Shown here: positions 47,141-55,234 of the stretch, piece after piece
How positions within the stretch are numbered: the first letter of the stretch is position 1
Layout: the number at the start of each line of letters is the position of its first letter
Assembly: GCF_003240585.1 (NCBI RefSeq)
Contig: NZ_PCDP01000033.1
Span: 56,459 to 120,458, forward strand
Length of the DNA: 64,000 nt
Reading direction: 5' to 3'
Origin: Arminella tubonensis
Lineage (GTDB): Bacteria; Pseudomonadota; Alphaproteobacteria; Rhizobiales; Rhizobiaceae
Notes under the pieces: model-generated
Database searches by the model: none
Told to the model about the DNA's origin: nothing
The model's input: the letters and a program-made list of their open reading frames with translations, nothing else
Program-made: the position numbers and the translations under genes

Positions 47141-48184
47141 TCAAGCCCTGTCGCGCGCTATGCGATAATGGGCAAGTTCGTCGCCGATCGCCGTGAGAAA
47201 GAGGATGAGACCAGTCATCGCCAGCACGGCGGACGTGGTCAGGCCCTGTGTTTGCAGGATGATGCCGGAGTTGAGGATGAAGGCCATCAGGGCAGCGGAG
47301 AATATCACACCGATCGCGGAATTGCGCGCAAGGACGGCGACCATGATGCCGAGGTAGCCGTAATTGTTGGAGATTCCGCCCTGCAGGCGGTGAACGGTGC
47401 CGGCCAGTTCCAGCATTCCGGCAAGGCCGGCGATGGCGCCGGACAAGAGCATCACGGTGATAAGATGGCGGCGAGCGGGTATGCCGGCATATTGCGCAGC
47501 CGAAGGGTTGGAGCCGGCAAGCCGGACTTCGTAGCCCCAACGCGAGAATGCCAGCACGCCGGCAACGATCAACGCGAGGACAACGGCGATCGGTAGGCCC
47601 CAGTGGATAGAGCCCCAGAATTCCGGAATTTCGGCAGACAACCGCGCCGTCGCCGAATTTGCTGTGCGATCCCGCCAAGCGCTGGTCGAGACATAGTAGA
47701 CCAACAGGATCGCCACGAAGTTCAGCAGCAGCGTGGTGATGAGCTCGTTGACATTGGCGTAGGCCCGCGCCAGCGTCGGGATAAGAATCCAGACGGCGCC
47801 GCCGAATAGACCTGCAAGGAACATCACCGGCAGGATCACTACGGGCGGCCCCGGCAGGAACAGGCCGACTGCGGCGGTACAGAAGGCGCCGGCGTAGAAC
47901 TGACCTTCAGCTCCGATGTTCCAGGCGCCAATCTGCTGCCCGACGGCGACGGAGAGCCCGGTCAATATCAGTGGGATCAACAGAACGCCCAGGTCCTGAA
48001 GGCCGAAGCTCGAGCCGAAGCTTGCGTCGACCACCTCGGAGGCAAGTTCAAGCGGATTGGCGCCGCCGATTGCCAGAACGATGCCGGCAAACGCCAAGGC
48101 CACGAGGATCGCAGCGATGCGCGCCGCAACGGCTATGGCGGGAGATGCGGACGGCAAACGGTGGAGGCGCCATGTCGGGGCCAT
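47141..48184 (-). CDS. ABC transporter permease, BMP/nucleoside type (first)
   Basis: A 347-residue membrane protein: LTGLSVAVGQQIGAWNIGAEGQFYAGAF, NVNELITTLLLNFVAILLVYY and RLAGSNPSAAQYAGIPARRHLI are typical of the larger permease of BMP-type importers (YufP-like). One base separates it from the ATPase stop. It pairs with the gene at 46193-47128. Confidence 0.9.
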   Translation of the reverse strand: MAPTWRLHRLPSASPAIAVAARIAAILVALAFAGIVLAIGGANPLELASEVVDASFGSSFGLQDLGVLLIPLILTGLSVAVGQQIGAWNIGAEGQFYAGAFCTAAVGLFLPGPPVVILPVMFLAGLFGGAVWILIPTLARAYANVNELITTLLLNFVAILLVYYVSTSAWRDRTANSATARLSAEIPEFWGSIHWGLPIAVVLALIVAGVLAFSRWGYEVRLAGSNPSAAQYAGIPARRHLITVMLLSGAIAGLAGMLELAGTVHRLQGGISNNYGYLGIMVAVLARNSAIGVIFSAALMAFILNSGIILQTQGLTTSAVLAMTGLILFLTAIGDELAHYRIARDRA

Positions 48185-48185
48185 G

Positions 48186-49760
48186 TCAGGCGACCTCGTG
48201 GGCTTGGCGGCGCCCGCCCATCAGCAGACCGATCTCATCAATGTCGGCTCTGTCGTTGTCGACGACACCCATGATCTTCCCTTCGTAGAGGACGGCGATG
48301 CGGTCGGAGAGGTTGAGAAGCTCGTCAAGCTCCTCGGAAATGAGAACGATACCGGCGCCCGCGTCGCGTAGCTCGACGATATAGCGCAGCATGGTGTTGA
48401 TGGCGCCAACATCGAGACCGCGGCTCGGATAGGCGGCGATCAGGACGTTGTGCGCGATGCGCATTTCCCGTCGGGCGACTAGCCTCTGCTGGTTGCCGCC
48501 GGAGAGATTGCGGATCGGCATGCCGAAATCCGGGATTGCAACATCCGCCGCAGCGGCGATTTCCCTGGCAAGCGCCGTTGCCGCGGTTGGCCGGTAGCTT
48601 CCGCCCGAGCAGACCGGTGGTTTCCGGTATTCGCGCATGACCGCATTGACGGTGACGCTGAGTGCCGGCGCCAGCCCGCTGTGCAGGCGATCTTCGGGGA
48701 TGTGGCCTATGCCACGCTTGGCAAAAGCTTCGGCATTGCTGTTCCTGACTGGTGTGCCGTCGATCAGGAGGTGCCCGGCGCTTGGCGGCCGCATTCCGCT
48801 CAGAACCTGGCTGAGTTCGCGCTGGCCGTTCCCCGCGACACCCGCAATACCGACGATTTCTCCGGCATGGACGTCGAGGGAGATGCCATGCAGGGCCTCG
48901 TCGCCGGCATCGCTCAGCGCGGAGACGTTGGCAAGGGTCAGCACAGGCCGCTGTGAGATCGGTGCTGCGCCAGTCCTGCGCTGACGCATGTCGGCAAGGA
49001 CGATGTCGCGGCCGACCATCAGCTTGGCGAGCATGCGCGGATTGCAGTCCGCGGCATTTTCCGTCGCGATCTTGCGGCCGCCGCGCAGGATGCTGATGCG
49101 ATCCGATATCTCGAGCACCTCATCGAGTTTGTGGCTGATGAAGATGACGGCGTTGCCCTGCGAGGCGAAATCGCGCAGCGCCTTGAACAATTCACGGGCC
49201 TCGGCCGGCGTCAGGACCGCAGTCGGCTCGTCGAGGATCAGGACGCGCGCCTGGCGCGCGAGCACGCGCAGGATTTCGACGCGCTGCTGTTCGCCGGTGG
49301 AAAGATCGCTGACGCGGGCAGCAGGGCGGGTTTGAAGATTGAATTTGGTTGCAAGCGCCGCCGTCCGTGCTTCGAGCACCTGCCCCGAGGCGCGACGCGG
49401 CGTTTCAGACCAGCCGAGATGGATGTTTTCCGCAACGGTGAAGGCCTGAACCAGCTTGAAGTGCTGGTGGACCATACCAATACCGGAACCAATCGCCTGC
49501 ACTGGGGTTGCAAACGTCTTGGCGTAACCGTCGATGATGATCTGGCCCGCATCCGGCTGATAGATGCCGGTCAATATGTTCATCAGCGTCGATTTGCCCG
49601 CTCCATTCTCGCCCAGCAGCGCATGAATTTCACCGGGCAATACATCGAGATCGACGTCTTCATTGGCGATAACGCCCGGAAAAAACTTGGCGATGCCCTT
49701 TAGCTGAACAAGAGGTGGAGCGCCCGGAGGGGCCGTGAAGCGTGTCGAGTTTTCACTCAT
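48186..49760 (-). CDS. ABC transporter ATP-binding protein, BMP/nucleoside type (two domains)
   Basis: A 524-residue tandem ATPase. Domain 1: GENGAGKSTLMNILTGIYQPD, LSTGEQQRVEILRVLA, LILDEPTAVLTP. Domain 2: GIAGVAGNGQRELSQVLSG and LSGGNQQRLVARREM, with YPSRGLDVGA replacing the usual Walker B, as in YufO-type proteins. The start is the ATG at 49760 (a TTG one codon earlier is the alternative). It energises the two permeases that follow. Confidence 0.9.
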   Translation of the reverse strand: MSENSTRFTAPPGAPPLVQLKGIAKFFPGVIANEDVDLDVLPGEIHALLGENGAGKSTLMNILTGIYQPDAGQIIIDGYAKTFATPVQAIGSGIGMVHQHFKLVQAFTVAENIHLGWSETPRRASGQVLEARTAALATKFNLQTRPAARVSDLSTGEQQRVEILRVLARQARVLILDEPTAVLTPAEARELFKALRDFASQGNAVIFISHKLDEVLEISDRISILRGGRKIATENAADCNPRMLAKLMVGRDIVLADMRQRRTGAAPISQRPVLTLANVSALSDAGDEALHGISLDVHAGEIVGIAGVAGNGQRELSQVLSGMRPPSAGHLLIDGTPVRNSNAEAFAKRGIGHIPEDRLHSGLAPALSVTVNAVMREYRKPPVCSGGSYRPTAATALAREIAAAADVAIPDFGMPIRNLSGGNQQRLVARREMRIAHNVLIAAYPSRGLDVGAINTMLRYIVELRDAGAGIVLISEELDELLNLSDRIAVLYEGKIMGVVDNDRADIDEIGLLMGGRRQAHEVA

Positions 49761-49838
49761 CAAATGGACACCGAAATTTCAACGAGGCTGGACCCGACCA
49801 GGGGCGGCGGTCGGGTCCCTGTTTGGTGGCAAAATCGA

Positions 49839-50960
49839 TCAGGTGCTGAGACCTGTGACGCCTTCGACCGACCAGTCCCAATTGTACAGCTCCAAGTCGG
49901 TCATCTTCTGCCCAGCTGCCACACGGACCTTGCCGGTCGAATCCTTGATCTCGCCTGCAAAGGGCGACCAGCCGCCGAGGATCTTGTCGCGCACGGCGTC
50001 TGCCGCTGCAGTGACGTCCGAAGGCACCTTCTCACCCCATTTGTCGCGATCGACGCCGGAGCCCATCGCGAGCAGGGTATCGGTCGGCGTCCAGGTGCCA
50101 GCCAGACGCTTGCCCACCTGATCGACATAGTACTTGCTGAAATCGATCAGGACGGAGGAGACATATGAATTCGGGCCATAGCGCCGGATATCCGTGTTCC
50201 ACATTGCGGCCCAGACGCCGCGCTTTTCGGCGACCTGCAGGTAGCCCGCTTCATCCATGATGCCGAACAGGAAGTCGCAGCCGTTGTCGATCAGCGCCGT
50301 GCCAGCCTGCGTCGCTGCCTGCGGATCGAACCAGGAGTTGATCGCGATGGTCTGCAGCGTCGCATTCGGGTTCACCGAGCGGGCGCCCATCAGAAAGGCG
50401 TTGGTCGAGGCGAATACCGATGCGACCGGGAACGAGGCGACGTAGCCGAGCTTGCCGGTTTTGGAGAGATGGCCGGCGGCAACGCCGATGACGTAGGTCG
50501 GATACCAGTGGGCCAGATAGTACCAGCCGAGATTATCCATGTCGACGCGGCCATCGCATTCGAGGAAGGCGACGTCGGTGGCCTGCTTGACGACGGCGTG
50601 CAGGAAATCGCCGTTCGACGAGGTGTCGAAGATGATGTTGGCGCCTCCGCTGACGAACTGGCGGTAGGTGCGTGTTGCATCGGCGGAATAGGGGATGTTT
50701 TCGACTTCGAGAATCTTCTTGAGCTTCGGATAGGCTTGCTTGACCGCAAGCAGCCCCTGATGGTGCGCCCATGTCCAGCCCTCGTCCGAGATCGGGCCGA
50801 CATGGCCGAAGCCGACGACCGCATCCTCTTCCTTGATCGCTGCAAGCGCGGTGGCGGCACGTGCCTTGGTGGCGAGGCCGGCGGGCAGCATCAAGGACGC
50901 AGCACCCGCAGCGCTCATGTTCAGAAATCCGCGGCGGGAAAGCATACGCAAGTCAATCAT
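49839..50960 (-). CDS. BMP family ABC substrate-binding protein (Tat signal)
   Basis: A 373-residue BMP/Med-type binding protein. The N-terminus MLSRRGFLNMSAAG plus an Ala-rich stretch is a twin-arginine signal. The mature core has VVGFGHVGPISDEGWTWAHHQGL, RQFVSGGANIIFDTSSNG, GYVASFPVASVFASTNAFLMGARSVNPNATL and NGCDFLFGIMDEAG. AAGGGGAC lies before the ATG at 50960. It leads the minus-strand unit binding protein - ATPase - two permeases - oxygenase catalytic protein - guanine deaminase. A purine-like ligand is likely from this company. Confidence 0.9.
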   Translation of the reverse strand: MIDLRMLSRRGFLNMSAAGAASLMLPAGLATKARAATALAAIKEEDAVVGFGHVGPISDEGWTWAHHQGLLAVKQAYPKLKKILEVENIPYSADATRTYRQFVSGGANIIFDTSSNGDFLHAVVKQATDVAFLECDGRVDMDNLGWYYLAHWYPTYVIGVAAGHLSKTGKLGYVASFPVASVFASTNAFLMGARSVNPNATLQTIAINSWFDPQAATQAGTALIDNGCDFLFGIMDEAGYLQVAEKRGVWAAMWNTDIRRYGPNSYVSSVLIDFSKYYVDQVGKRLAGTWTPTDTLLAMGSGVDRDKWGEKVPSDVTAAADAVRDKILGGWSPFAGEIKDSTGKVRVAAGQKMTDLELYNWDWSVEGVTGLST

Positions 50961-51244
50961 AGTGTCCCCTTTTTGGTTTGACGCGAAACCGCGCGTCCAG
51001 TTTTGTGGCCTCTACGGCTTGTTCAACCAACGCAACAATTATGCCAGTTGCGGCGCGCCGCTCGCCTCGTTGGCGCTCCCCCGTGCTGCAGCCAAGGAGC
51101 TGCCGCCCTTTCAAAATCCCTTGAACTTCGCGGCATAGAATGTCTAAAATGCACAAAACTAAAGCATGCATATAATTTATGCGCAATGGCTAATTTTTAG
51201 GATGTGGGGTGCAATGTGGAGGCGGTTGGCGGAACTTTCCCGGT

Positions 51245-51484
51245 ATGATCGAAGCAGCGCAATTCGTCTTTCGGGGGCAAATTCAACAGGAGAGCTTCAT
51301 TGAATTTGCCTTGCACCGGGCGCTCAGACTGGAGCTCGAAATTAACATCGGCGCATGTGATGAAGTCTCCGCCGCGCTCTCAGTCAAGGGGCAGGAAGAT
51401 CTCGTCGATGCCTTCGAGATGGCCTGCAGCCTGGGGCCCTATGATTGCATCATCCTTGATATCGAGCGGAAGGCGCTAGCATGA
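51245..51484 (+). CDS. Small acylphosphatase-like protein lacking catalytic residues
   Basis: A 79-residue protein. FVFRGQIQQESFIEFALHRALRLEL aligns in layout with the acylphosphatase motif GRVQGVGFRxF, and LSVKGQEDLVDAFEMACSLGPYDC matches the second half of the fold (VxGxxxxVxxFxxxLxxGP). The catalytic Arg of the loop is replaced by Ile and no VRN-type Asn is seen, so it is probably not an active acylphosphatase. It begins the plus-strand unit and ends 13 bases before the Rieske gene. The start is uncertain; a start 12 codons earlier is possible. A partner role for the split oxygenase is speculation. Confidence 0.55.
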   Translation: MIEAAQFVFRGQIQQESFIEFALHRALRLELEINIGACDEVSAALSVKGQEDLVDAFEMACSLGPYDCIILDIERKALA

Positions 51485-51497
51485 ACAGGAGAGGACT

Positions 51498-52160
51498 ATG
51501 AGACTGGAAGAAGCCTGGGTGCCGGTCGCGCTGTCGTCGTCGATCGAAGCGGCGACCTCGGCGGGTGCTGTTTCGGACGGACGTGAACTGGTCGTCTGGC
51601 GCGACAACAGCGGCAATGCCCACGTCTGGGAGGATCGCTGCCCGCATCGGGGCATGCGGTTGAGCTTCGGCTTCGTGCGCGGCGATCACATCGCGTGCCT
51701 TTATCATGGCTGGCAGTATGATAGCGCCGGGCAATGCCGTTATATTCCCGCCCATCCGAGCCTCGATGTGCCGTCGACCATCAAGGTCCCGACTTATTTG
51801 ACCGAGGAAAAATACGGAATCATTTGGGCGACGACTGCTGCGGACGCGGCGCTGCCGGAAGTCGAAGCCGCGCCTGAGGCCGCGCCGGTGCGCAGCCTTT
51901 ATATTGATTGTCCCGTGGACGGCGTTCTGGCGGCGCTCAAGCAGGCCGGAACCGTGGTCCTTGCCGGAAATGCCGGCGTGCTTTCCTTGAACGGAGACAA
52001 GCTCCTGGTTGCCGTTCAGACGGTTTCTCCAGCGAAAACAGCCGTCCATCTGGTCATTCTCGGCGCACCCGCTGTCGATGGTGGCGTGAAGCAGAGGCAC
52101 TATGCAGGCTGGGCGGAAAATCTCCGCCGCAGCCTTGAAAATATGGCCGAGGTCGCCTGA
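51498..52160 (+). CDS. Stand-alone Rieske 2Fe-2S protein
   Basis: A 220-residue protein with a full Rieske centre: Cys48-Pro-His50 in DRCPHRGMRLSFG and Cys67-x2-His70 in CLYHGWQYD, spaced 16 residues apart as in oxygenase-type Rieske domains. LTEEKYGIIWAT (about residue 107) ends the domain in the oxygenase manner. The C-terminal ~95 residues have no His/Asp iron motif (NxxDxxHxxxxH absent), so it is not itself a catalytic oxygenase. It likely supplies electrons to the 45248-46105 protein. The gene is coupled to the GST gene (TGATG). Confidence 0.85.
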   Translation: MRLEEAWVPVALSSSIEAATSAGAVSDGRELVVWRDNSGNAHVWEDRCPHRGMRLSFGFVRGDHIACLYHGWQYDSAGQCRYIPAHPSLDVPSTIKVPTYLTEEKYGIIWATTAADAALPEVEAAPEAAPVRSLYIDCPVDGVLAALKQAGTVVLAGNAGVLSLNGDKLLVAVQTVSPAKTAVHLVILGAPAVDGGVKQRHYAGWAENLRRSLENMAEVA

Positions 52161-52792
52161 TGTCGGAAATCACGCTCTACAGTTACGAACTGGATGAGAA
52201 CAGCTACCGCGCTCGGCTGCTGCTTTCAATGCTTGGTCTGCAATGGAAGACGGTCGCGGTCGACATGTTTCCGGGCCGTGAAGAGACCCTGCCGCCGATG
52301 TTGGCGTTGAACCCGCGCGGCACGCTACCGGTGCTTGCCGACGGCGATCTGGTACTGGCCGGCACGGAGGCTATCCTCTCCTATCTCGCCAAGGGGTATG
52401 ACCCGGCAGGCAAGTGGCTGCCGGAAGACGCGGCTGCTTTTGGAAAGGTCGCGATGTGGCTGCATTTCTCGGCAACAGCGCTGGCTCCGGCCTTCGCAGC
52501 GCGGCTGAAAGCGCTCTTCAACACCGGGGGTCACGAAACGCATCTTCGCGCCGGCGCCCGCAAGGCCTTGCGCATCATGGATGACCATATGACGCTTCGC
52601 CATTTCGGCGGCGCGGAATGGTTCGTGGGCGATGGACCGACCCTTGCCGATCTTACGCTGTTTCCGTCCTTTGCTCTTAGCCGCGACTACGGCATCGACC
52701 ACGACGAGTTTCCGGCGCTGCGTCGCTGGATCCGCCGCTTCCGCGCACTGGATGGCTTCCGCACCATGCCCGGCATTCCCGATTACCACTGA
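52160..52792 (+). CDS. Glutathione S-transferase family protein
   Basis: A 210-residue GST. The N-terminal thioredoxin-like domain has TLYSYELDENSYRARLLLSMLGLQW, with Ser in the catalytic helix position, and NPRGTLPVLADGDLVLAGTEAILSYLA (cis-Pro and the GSH gamma-glutamyl contact). The C-terminal domain has VGDGPTLADLTLFPSFAL. It shares one base with the Rieske stop codon. In catabolic clusters GSTs can act as isomerases or hydrolases on intermediates; its role here is unknown. Confidence 0.88.
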   Translation: MSEITLYSYELDENSYRARLLLSMLGLQWKTVAVDMFPGREETLPPMLALNPRGTLPVLADGDLVLAGTEAILSYLAKGYDPAGKWLPEDAAAFGKVAMWLHFSATALAPAFAARLKALFNTGGHETHLRAGARKALRIMDDHMTLRHFGGAEWFVGDGPTLADLTLFPSFALSRDYGIDHDEFPALRRWIRRFRALDGFRTMPGIPDYH

Positions 52793-52840
52793 TTGAGGAG
52801 CTGGAGATCAGATGACATCGCGGCATTCACGAGGCTTTTC

Positions 52841-53230
52841 ATGACGAGGATTTTCAATCCGCCATCCGTGCGTCGTCCGTTTGGAAATTACAATCACGGC
52901 CTGCTGGTGTCCCCCGGGGCTTCGTTGCTGGTTACCTCAGGGCAGCTCGGCATCGGCATCGACGACAGGATCCCGGAAGGTGTCAGCGAGCAGGCGGAGC
53001 TTTGCTTTCAGGCAATCGCGTCAATCCTCGAAGATGCGGGCATGAGCTTTGCCGACGTTGTCCGCATATCGGGCTTCGTGACCAGGCGCGAGGATTTCGG
53101 CTCCTACATGGCCGTGCGCGACCGCTATACGCTCGACCCCAAGCCGGTCTCGACGCTGATCATCGTCGGCGGCTTTACGCGGCCTGAATTCCTGGTCGAG
53201 GTTGAAGTGACGGCTGCAAAGGTGCTGTGA
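52841..53230 (+). CDS. Rid (YjgF/YER057c/UK114) family protein without the canonical Arg
   Basis: A 129-residue Rid-fold protein: LLVTSGQLGIGIDD, EQAELCFQAIASILEDAGMSFADVVRISGFVTRREDF and LVEVEVTAAKVL. The position of the imine-hydrolysing Arg (usual P-x-R-S) reads KPVST, so it probably belongs to a non-RidA Rid subgroup found in catabolic operons. The start at 52841 follows a GAGG. It ends the plus-strand unit, 15 bases from a convergent gene. Confidence 0.85.
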   Translation: MTRIFNPPSVRRPFGNYNHGLLVSPGASLLVTSGQLGIGIDDRIPEGVSEQAELCFQAIASILEDAGMSFADVVRISGFVTRREDFGSYMAVRDRYTLDPKPVSTLIIVGGFTRPEFLVEVEVTAAKVL

Positions 53231-53245
53231 AGGGATGTCTGTTCG

Positions 53246-53830
53246 CTAGAACCGCTCCATCTGCGCTTTCACCTTCGCCAGAAACCGCACCCTCGTCTCG
53301 TCCGTCGAGCGGTTCATGTCGTAGTGGGCGAGGAAGACGACCGGGGCGAAGGGTTTGATCTGCGCACGGATGACCCGCTTGATGATCTTTTTTGGCGGAT
53401 TGCCAGCGATAAAGGCGCGGAGGGGATCGGCACCGTAGGTCAGGACGGCACCGAGCTTGCCGATATGCTGCAGTCTTGAAGCGACCTTGCCGTTAACCAG
53501 TTCGAAGCTGACGCCGGGGAGCCAGACGCGGTCGAAATAGCCTTTCAGGATCGCCGGAAAGCCGAAATTCCACACGGGCGTGCAGATGACGAGAGCCTCC
53601 GCTTTCTGCAGGCGTTCCACATAGGGTTTTAGGATTTCCGTATTCTCCGGATAGTCATGGTAGATCACCCGGTCGTGGCGGGAAAGCACGGGATCGAAAG
53701 CTTCGGCATAGAGATTGCAATCGTCGACCTCATGCCCCGCAGTCTTCAGGCTGGTCACCGTCTGCCTGTGCAGGGCACCACCGAAACTTTCCTCGACCGG
53801 ATGCGAATAGAGGACAAGAACCCTCATCAT
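53246..53830 (-). CDS. NAD(P)H dehydrogenase (quinone)-type flavodoxin-fold protein
   Basis: A 194-residue flavodoxin-like oxidoreductase: VLVLYSHPVEESFGGALHRQT binds FMN/FAD phosphate, and ALVICTPVWNFGFPAILKGYFDRVWLPGVSFEL is the NQO1/MdaB/KefF signature. Its ATG overlaps the stop of the upstream flavoprotein (ATGA). It could supply electrons within the cluster, although such proteins normally reduce quinones. Confidence 0.85.
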   Translation of the reverse strand: MMRVLVLYSHPVEESFGGALHRQTVTSLKTAGHEVDDCNLYAEAFDPVLSRHDRVIYHDYPENTEILKPYVERLQKAEALVICTPVWNFGFPAILKGYFDRVWLPGVSFELVNGKVASRLQHIGKLGAVLTYGADPLRAFIAGNPPKKIIKRVIRAQIKPFAPVVFLAHYDMNRSTDETRVRFLAKVKAQMERF

Positions 53831-55233
53831 GCCTCCATCATCGCGGCGAGGCCGGGAAAAAGATAGTTCTTGCCGGCGCTGAAGTCGAAATCGGGGTTGT
53901 CCCAGGCGATCATCTTGCCGGGATTGAGCAGGCCCTTGGGGTCCGTCTCCTTCTTGAAGGCGAGCTGGACGGCGTCTGTTTGCTTCATGCCGCCTTCCTC
54001 AAGCGTATAGCGATGCGGATTGAAGATCGGGCAGCCGTGATCCTGGTGGATCTTGATGATGTCTTCCAGCCGCTCTTCCGTAGTGAAGCGCACCAAAGGC
54101 AGGCCGGAACACTGGATCTGGCCGTTGAACCTGATGAATTCGAGATGGCCAGGCACCTCGTCTCCGAAGATCTCGACCATCTTCGCGACCTTGGCGACAT
54201 GGTCAGGTCCTGGATACTGCACTTGAAGATAGGTGATCGTCGGATCGACTTTCAGCGCGCGCAATGTCGTGTGGTTCCAGGCGAGTTCATAGGCATGTGG
54301 AATACCCTTCATGCTCGCGACCGTATCCGAGCGGAAGGTGATCTCGCCCTTCTGCTGGCGGGTGAAGGCGAGAAACGGGTCCATGGCATGCGGCGCGATC
54401 ATCAGCGCGACCACGGACTGGCCCTCGCGGATAAATGGCTTGTGGCGGCTGAAATAGGCGTATGGGATCGGTGCCGCGATCGGCGCGATCTCCTTGACGA
54501 GAATGCCGTTGCAATGGGCAAGAGCATCCGAGTAGCGAACGGCATCCATGAAATCGTCGTAGCCGACCAGCACGTCCACCCAGTCATAGGCAGGCGCCAG
54601 CGGCATCTCGATTTCGGTGATGATGCCGTTGGTGCCATAGGCATGGCTCACCTTCGTCAGGTCCCAGCCGGTCAGGTCGAGGACACGCGGCTCGGCCTCC
54701 ATGGTGACGACGCGGAGCCGCAGGATGTTGCCGAGGTCGCGCAGGCCGCCCCAGGTGATCGAACCGACGCCGCCGGAGCCGCCTGCAATGAAGCCGCCGA
54801 TCGTCGCGGTCTGGGCGGTCGAAGGGTGAAAGCGCAGTTCCTGGCTGGAATGGGCCTTGGTTTGACGATCAAGTTCGGCAATCACGATACCGGGTTCGCA
54901 GATGACGCGGCCGGGATGGATCTCCCTGACCTTGTTCATGTTGGCAAGGTTGAGGACGATGCCGCGCGACAGCGGCATTGCCTGGCCGTAATTGCCGGTG
55001 CCCGCCCCGCGCGGAGTAACAGGCACATCATGGGCATAAGCGATCTTCAGCGTGCGGATCACCTCCTCCTCCGTCTTCGGGGTGACGACAAGGTCCGCTG
55101 TGACGCTATCGAGCTGGCGCTTGAGCACCGGCGAGTACCAGTAGAAGTCCCGGCTCTTCTGGCGAACCAGCGCCGGATTATCCTCGATGGCGATGCCCTC
55201 GAGTTCCTTTTTGATCATTTGGTAATCCGGCAT
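53827..55233 (-). CDS. FAD-binding oxidoreductase, VAO/GlcD type
   Basis: A 468-residue flavoprotein with the PCMH FAD domain: DLVVTPKTEEEVIRTLKIAYAHDVPVTPRGAGTGNYG, GRVICEPGIVIAELDRQ and ATIGGFIAGGSGGVGSITWGGLRD, followed by a vanillyl-alcohol-oxidase-type C-terminal domain. D-lactate, glycolate and other 2-hydroxyacid dehydrogenases belong here. The start at ATG 55233 lies one base after the amidohydrolase stop. The substrate is unknown; an oxidised ring fragment is possible. Confidence 0.85.
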   Translation of the reverse strand: MPDYQMIKKELEGIAIEDNPALVRQKSRDFYWYSPVLKRQLDSVTADLVVTPKTEEEVIRTLKIAYAHDVPVTPRGAGTGNYGQAMPLSRGIVLNLANMNKVREIHPGRVICEPGIVIAELDRQTKAHSSQELRFHPSTAQTATIGGFIAGGSGGVGSITWGGLRDLGNILRLRVVTMEAEPRVLDLTGWDLTKVSHAYGTNGIITEIEMPLAPAYDWVDVLVGYDDFMDAVRYSDALAHCNGILVKEIAPIAAPIPYAYFSRHKPFIREGQSVVALMIAPHAMDPFLAFTRQQKGEITFRSDTVASMKGIPHAYELAWNHTTLRALKVDPTITYLQVQYPGPDHVAKVAKMVEIFGDEVPGHLEFIRFNGQIQCSGLPLVRFTTEERLEDIIKIHQDHGCPIFNPHRYTLEEGGMKQTDAVQLAFKKETDPKGLLNPGKMIAWDNPDFDFSAGKNYLFPGLAAMMEA

Positions 55234-55234
55234 G

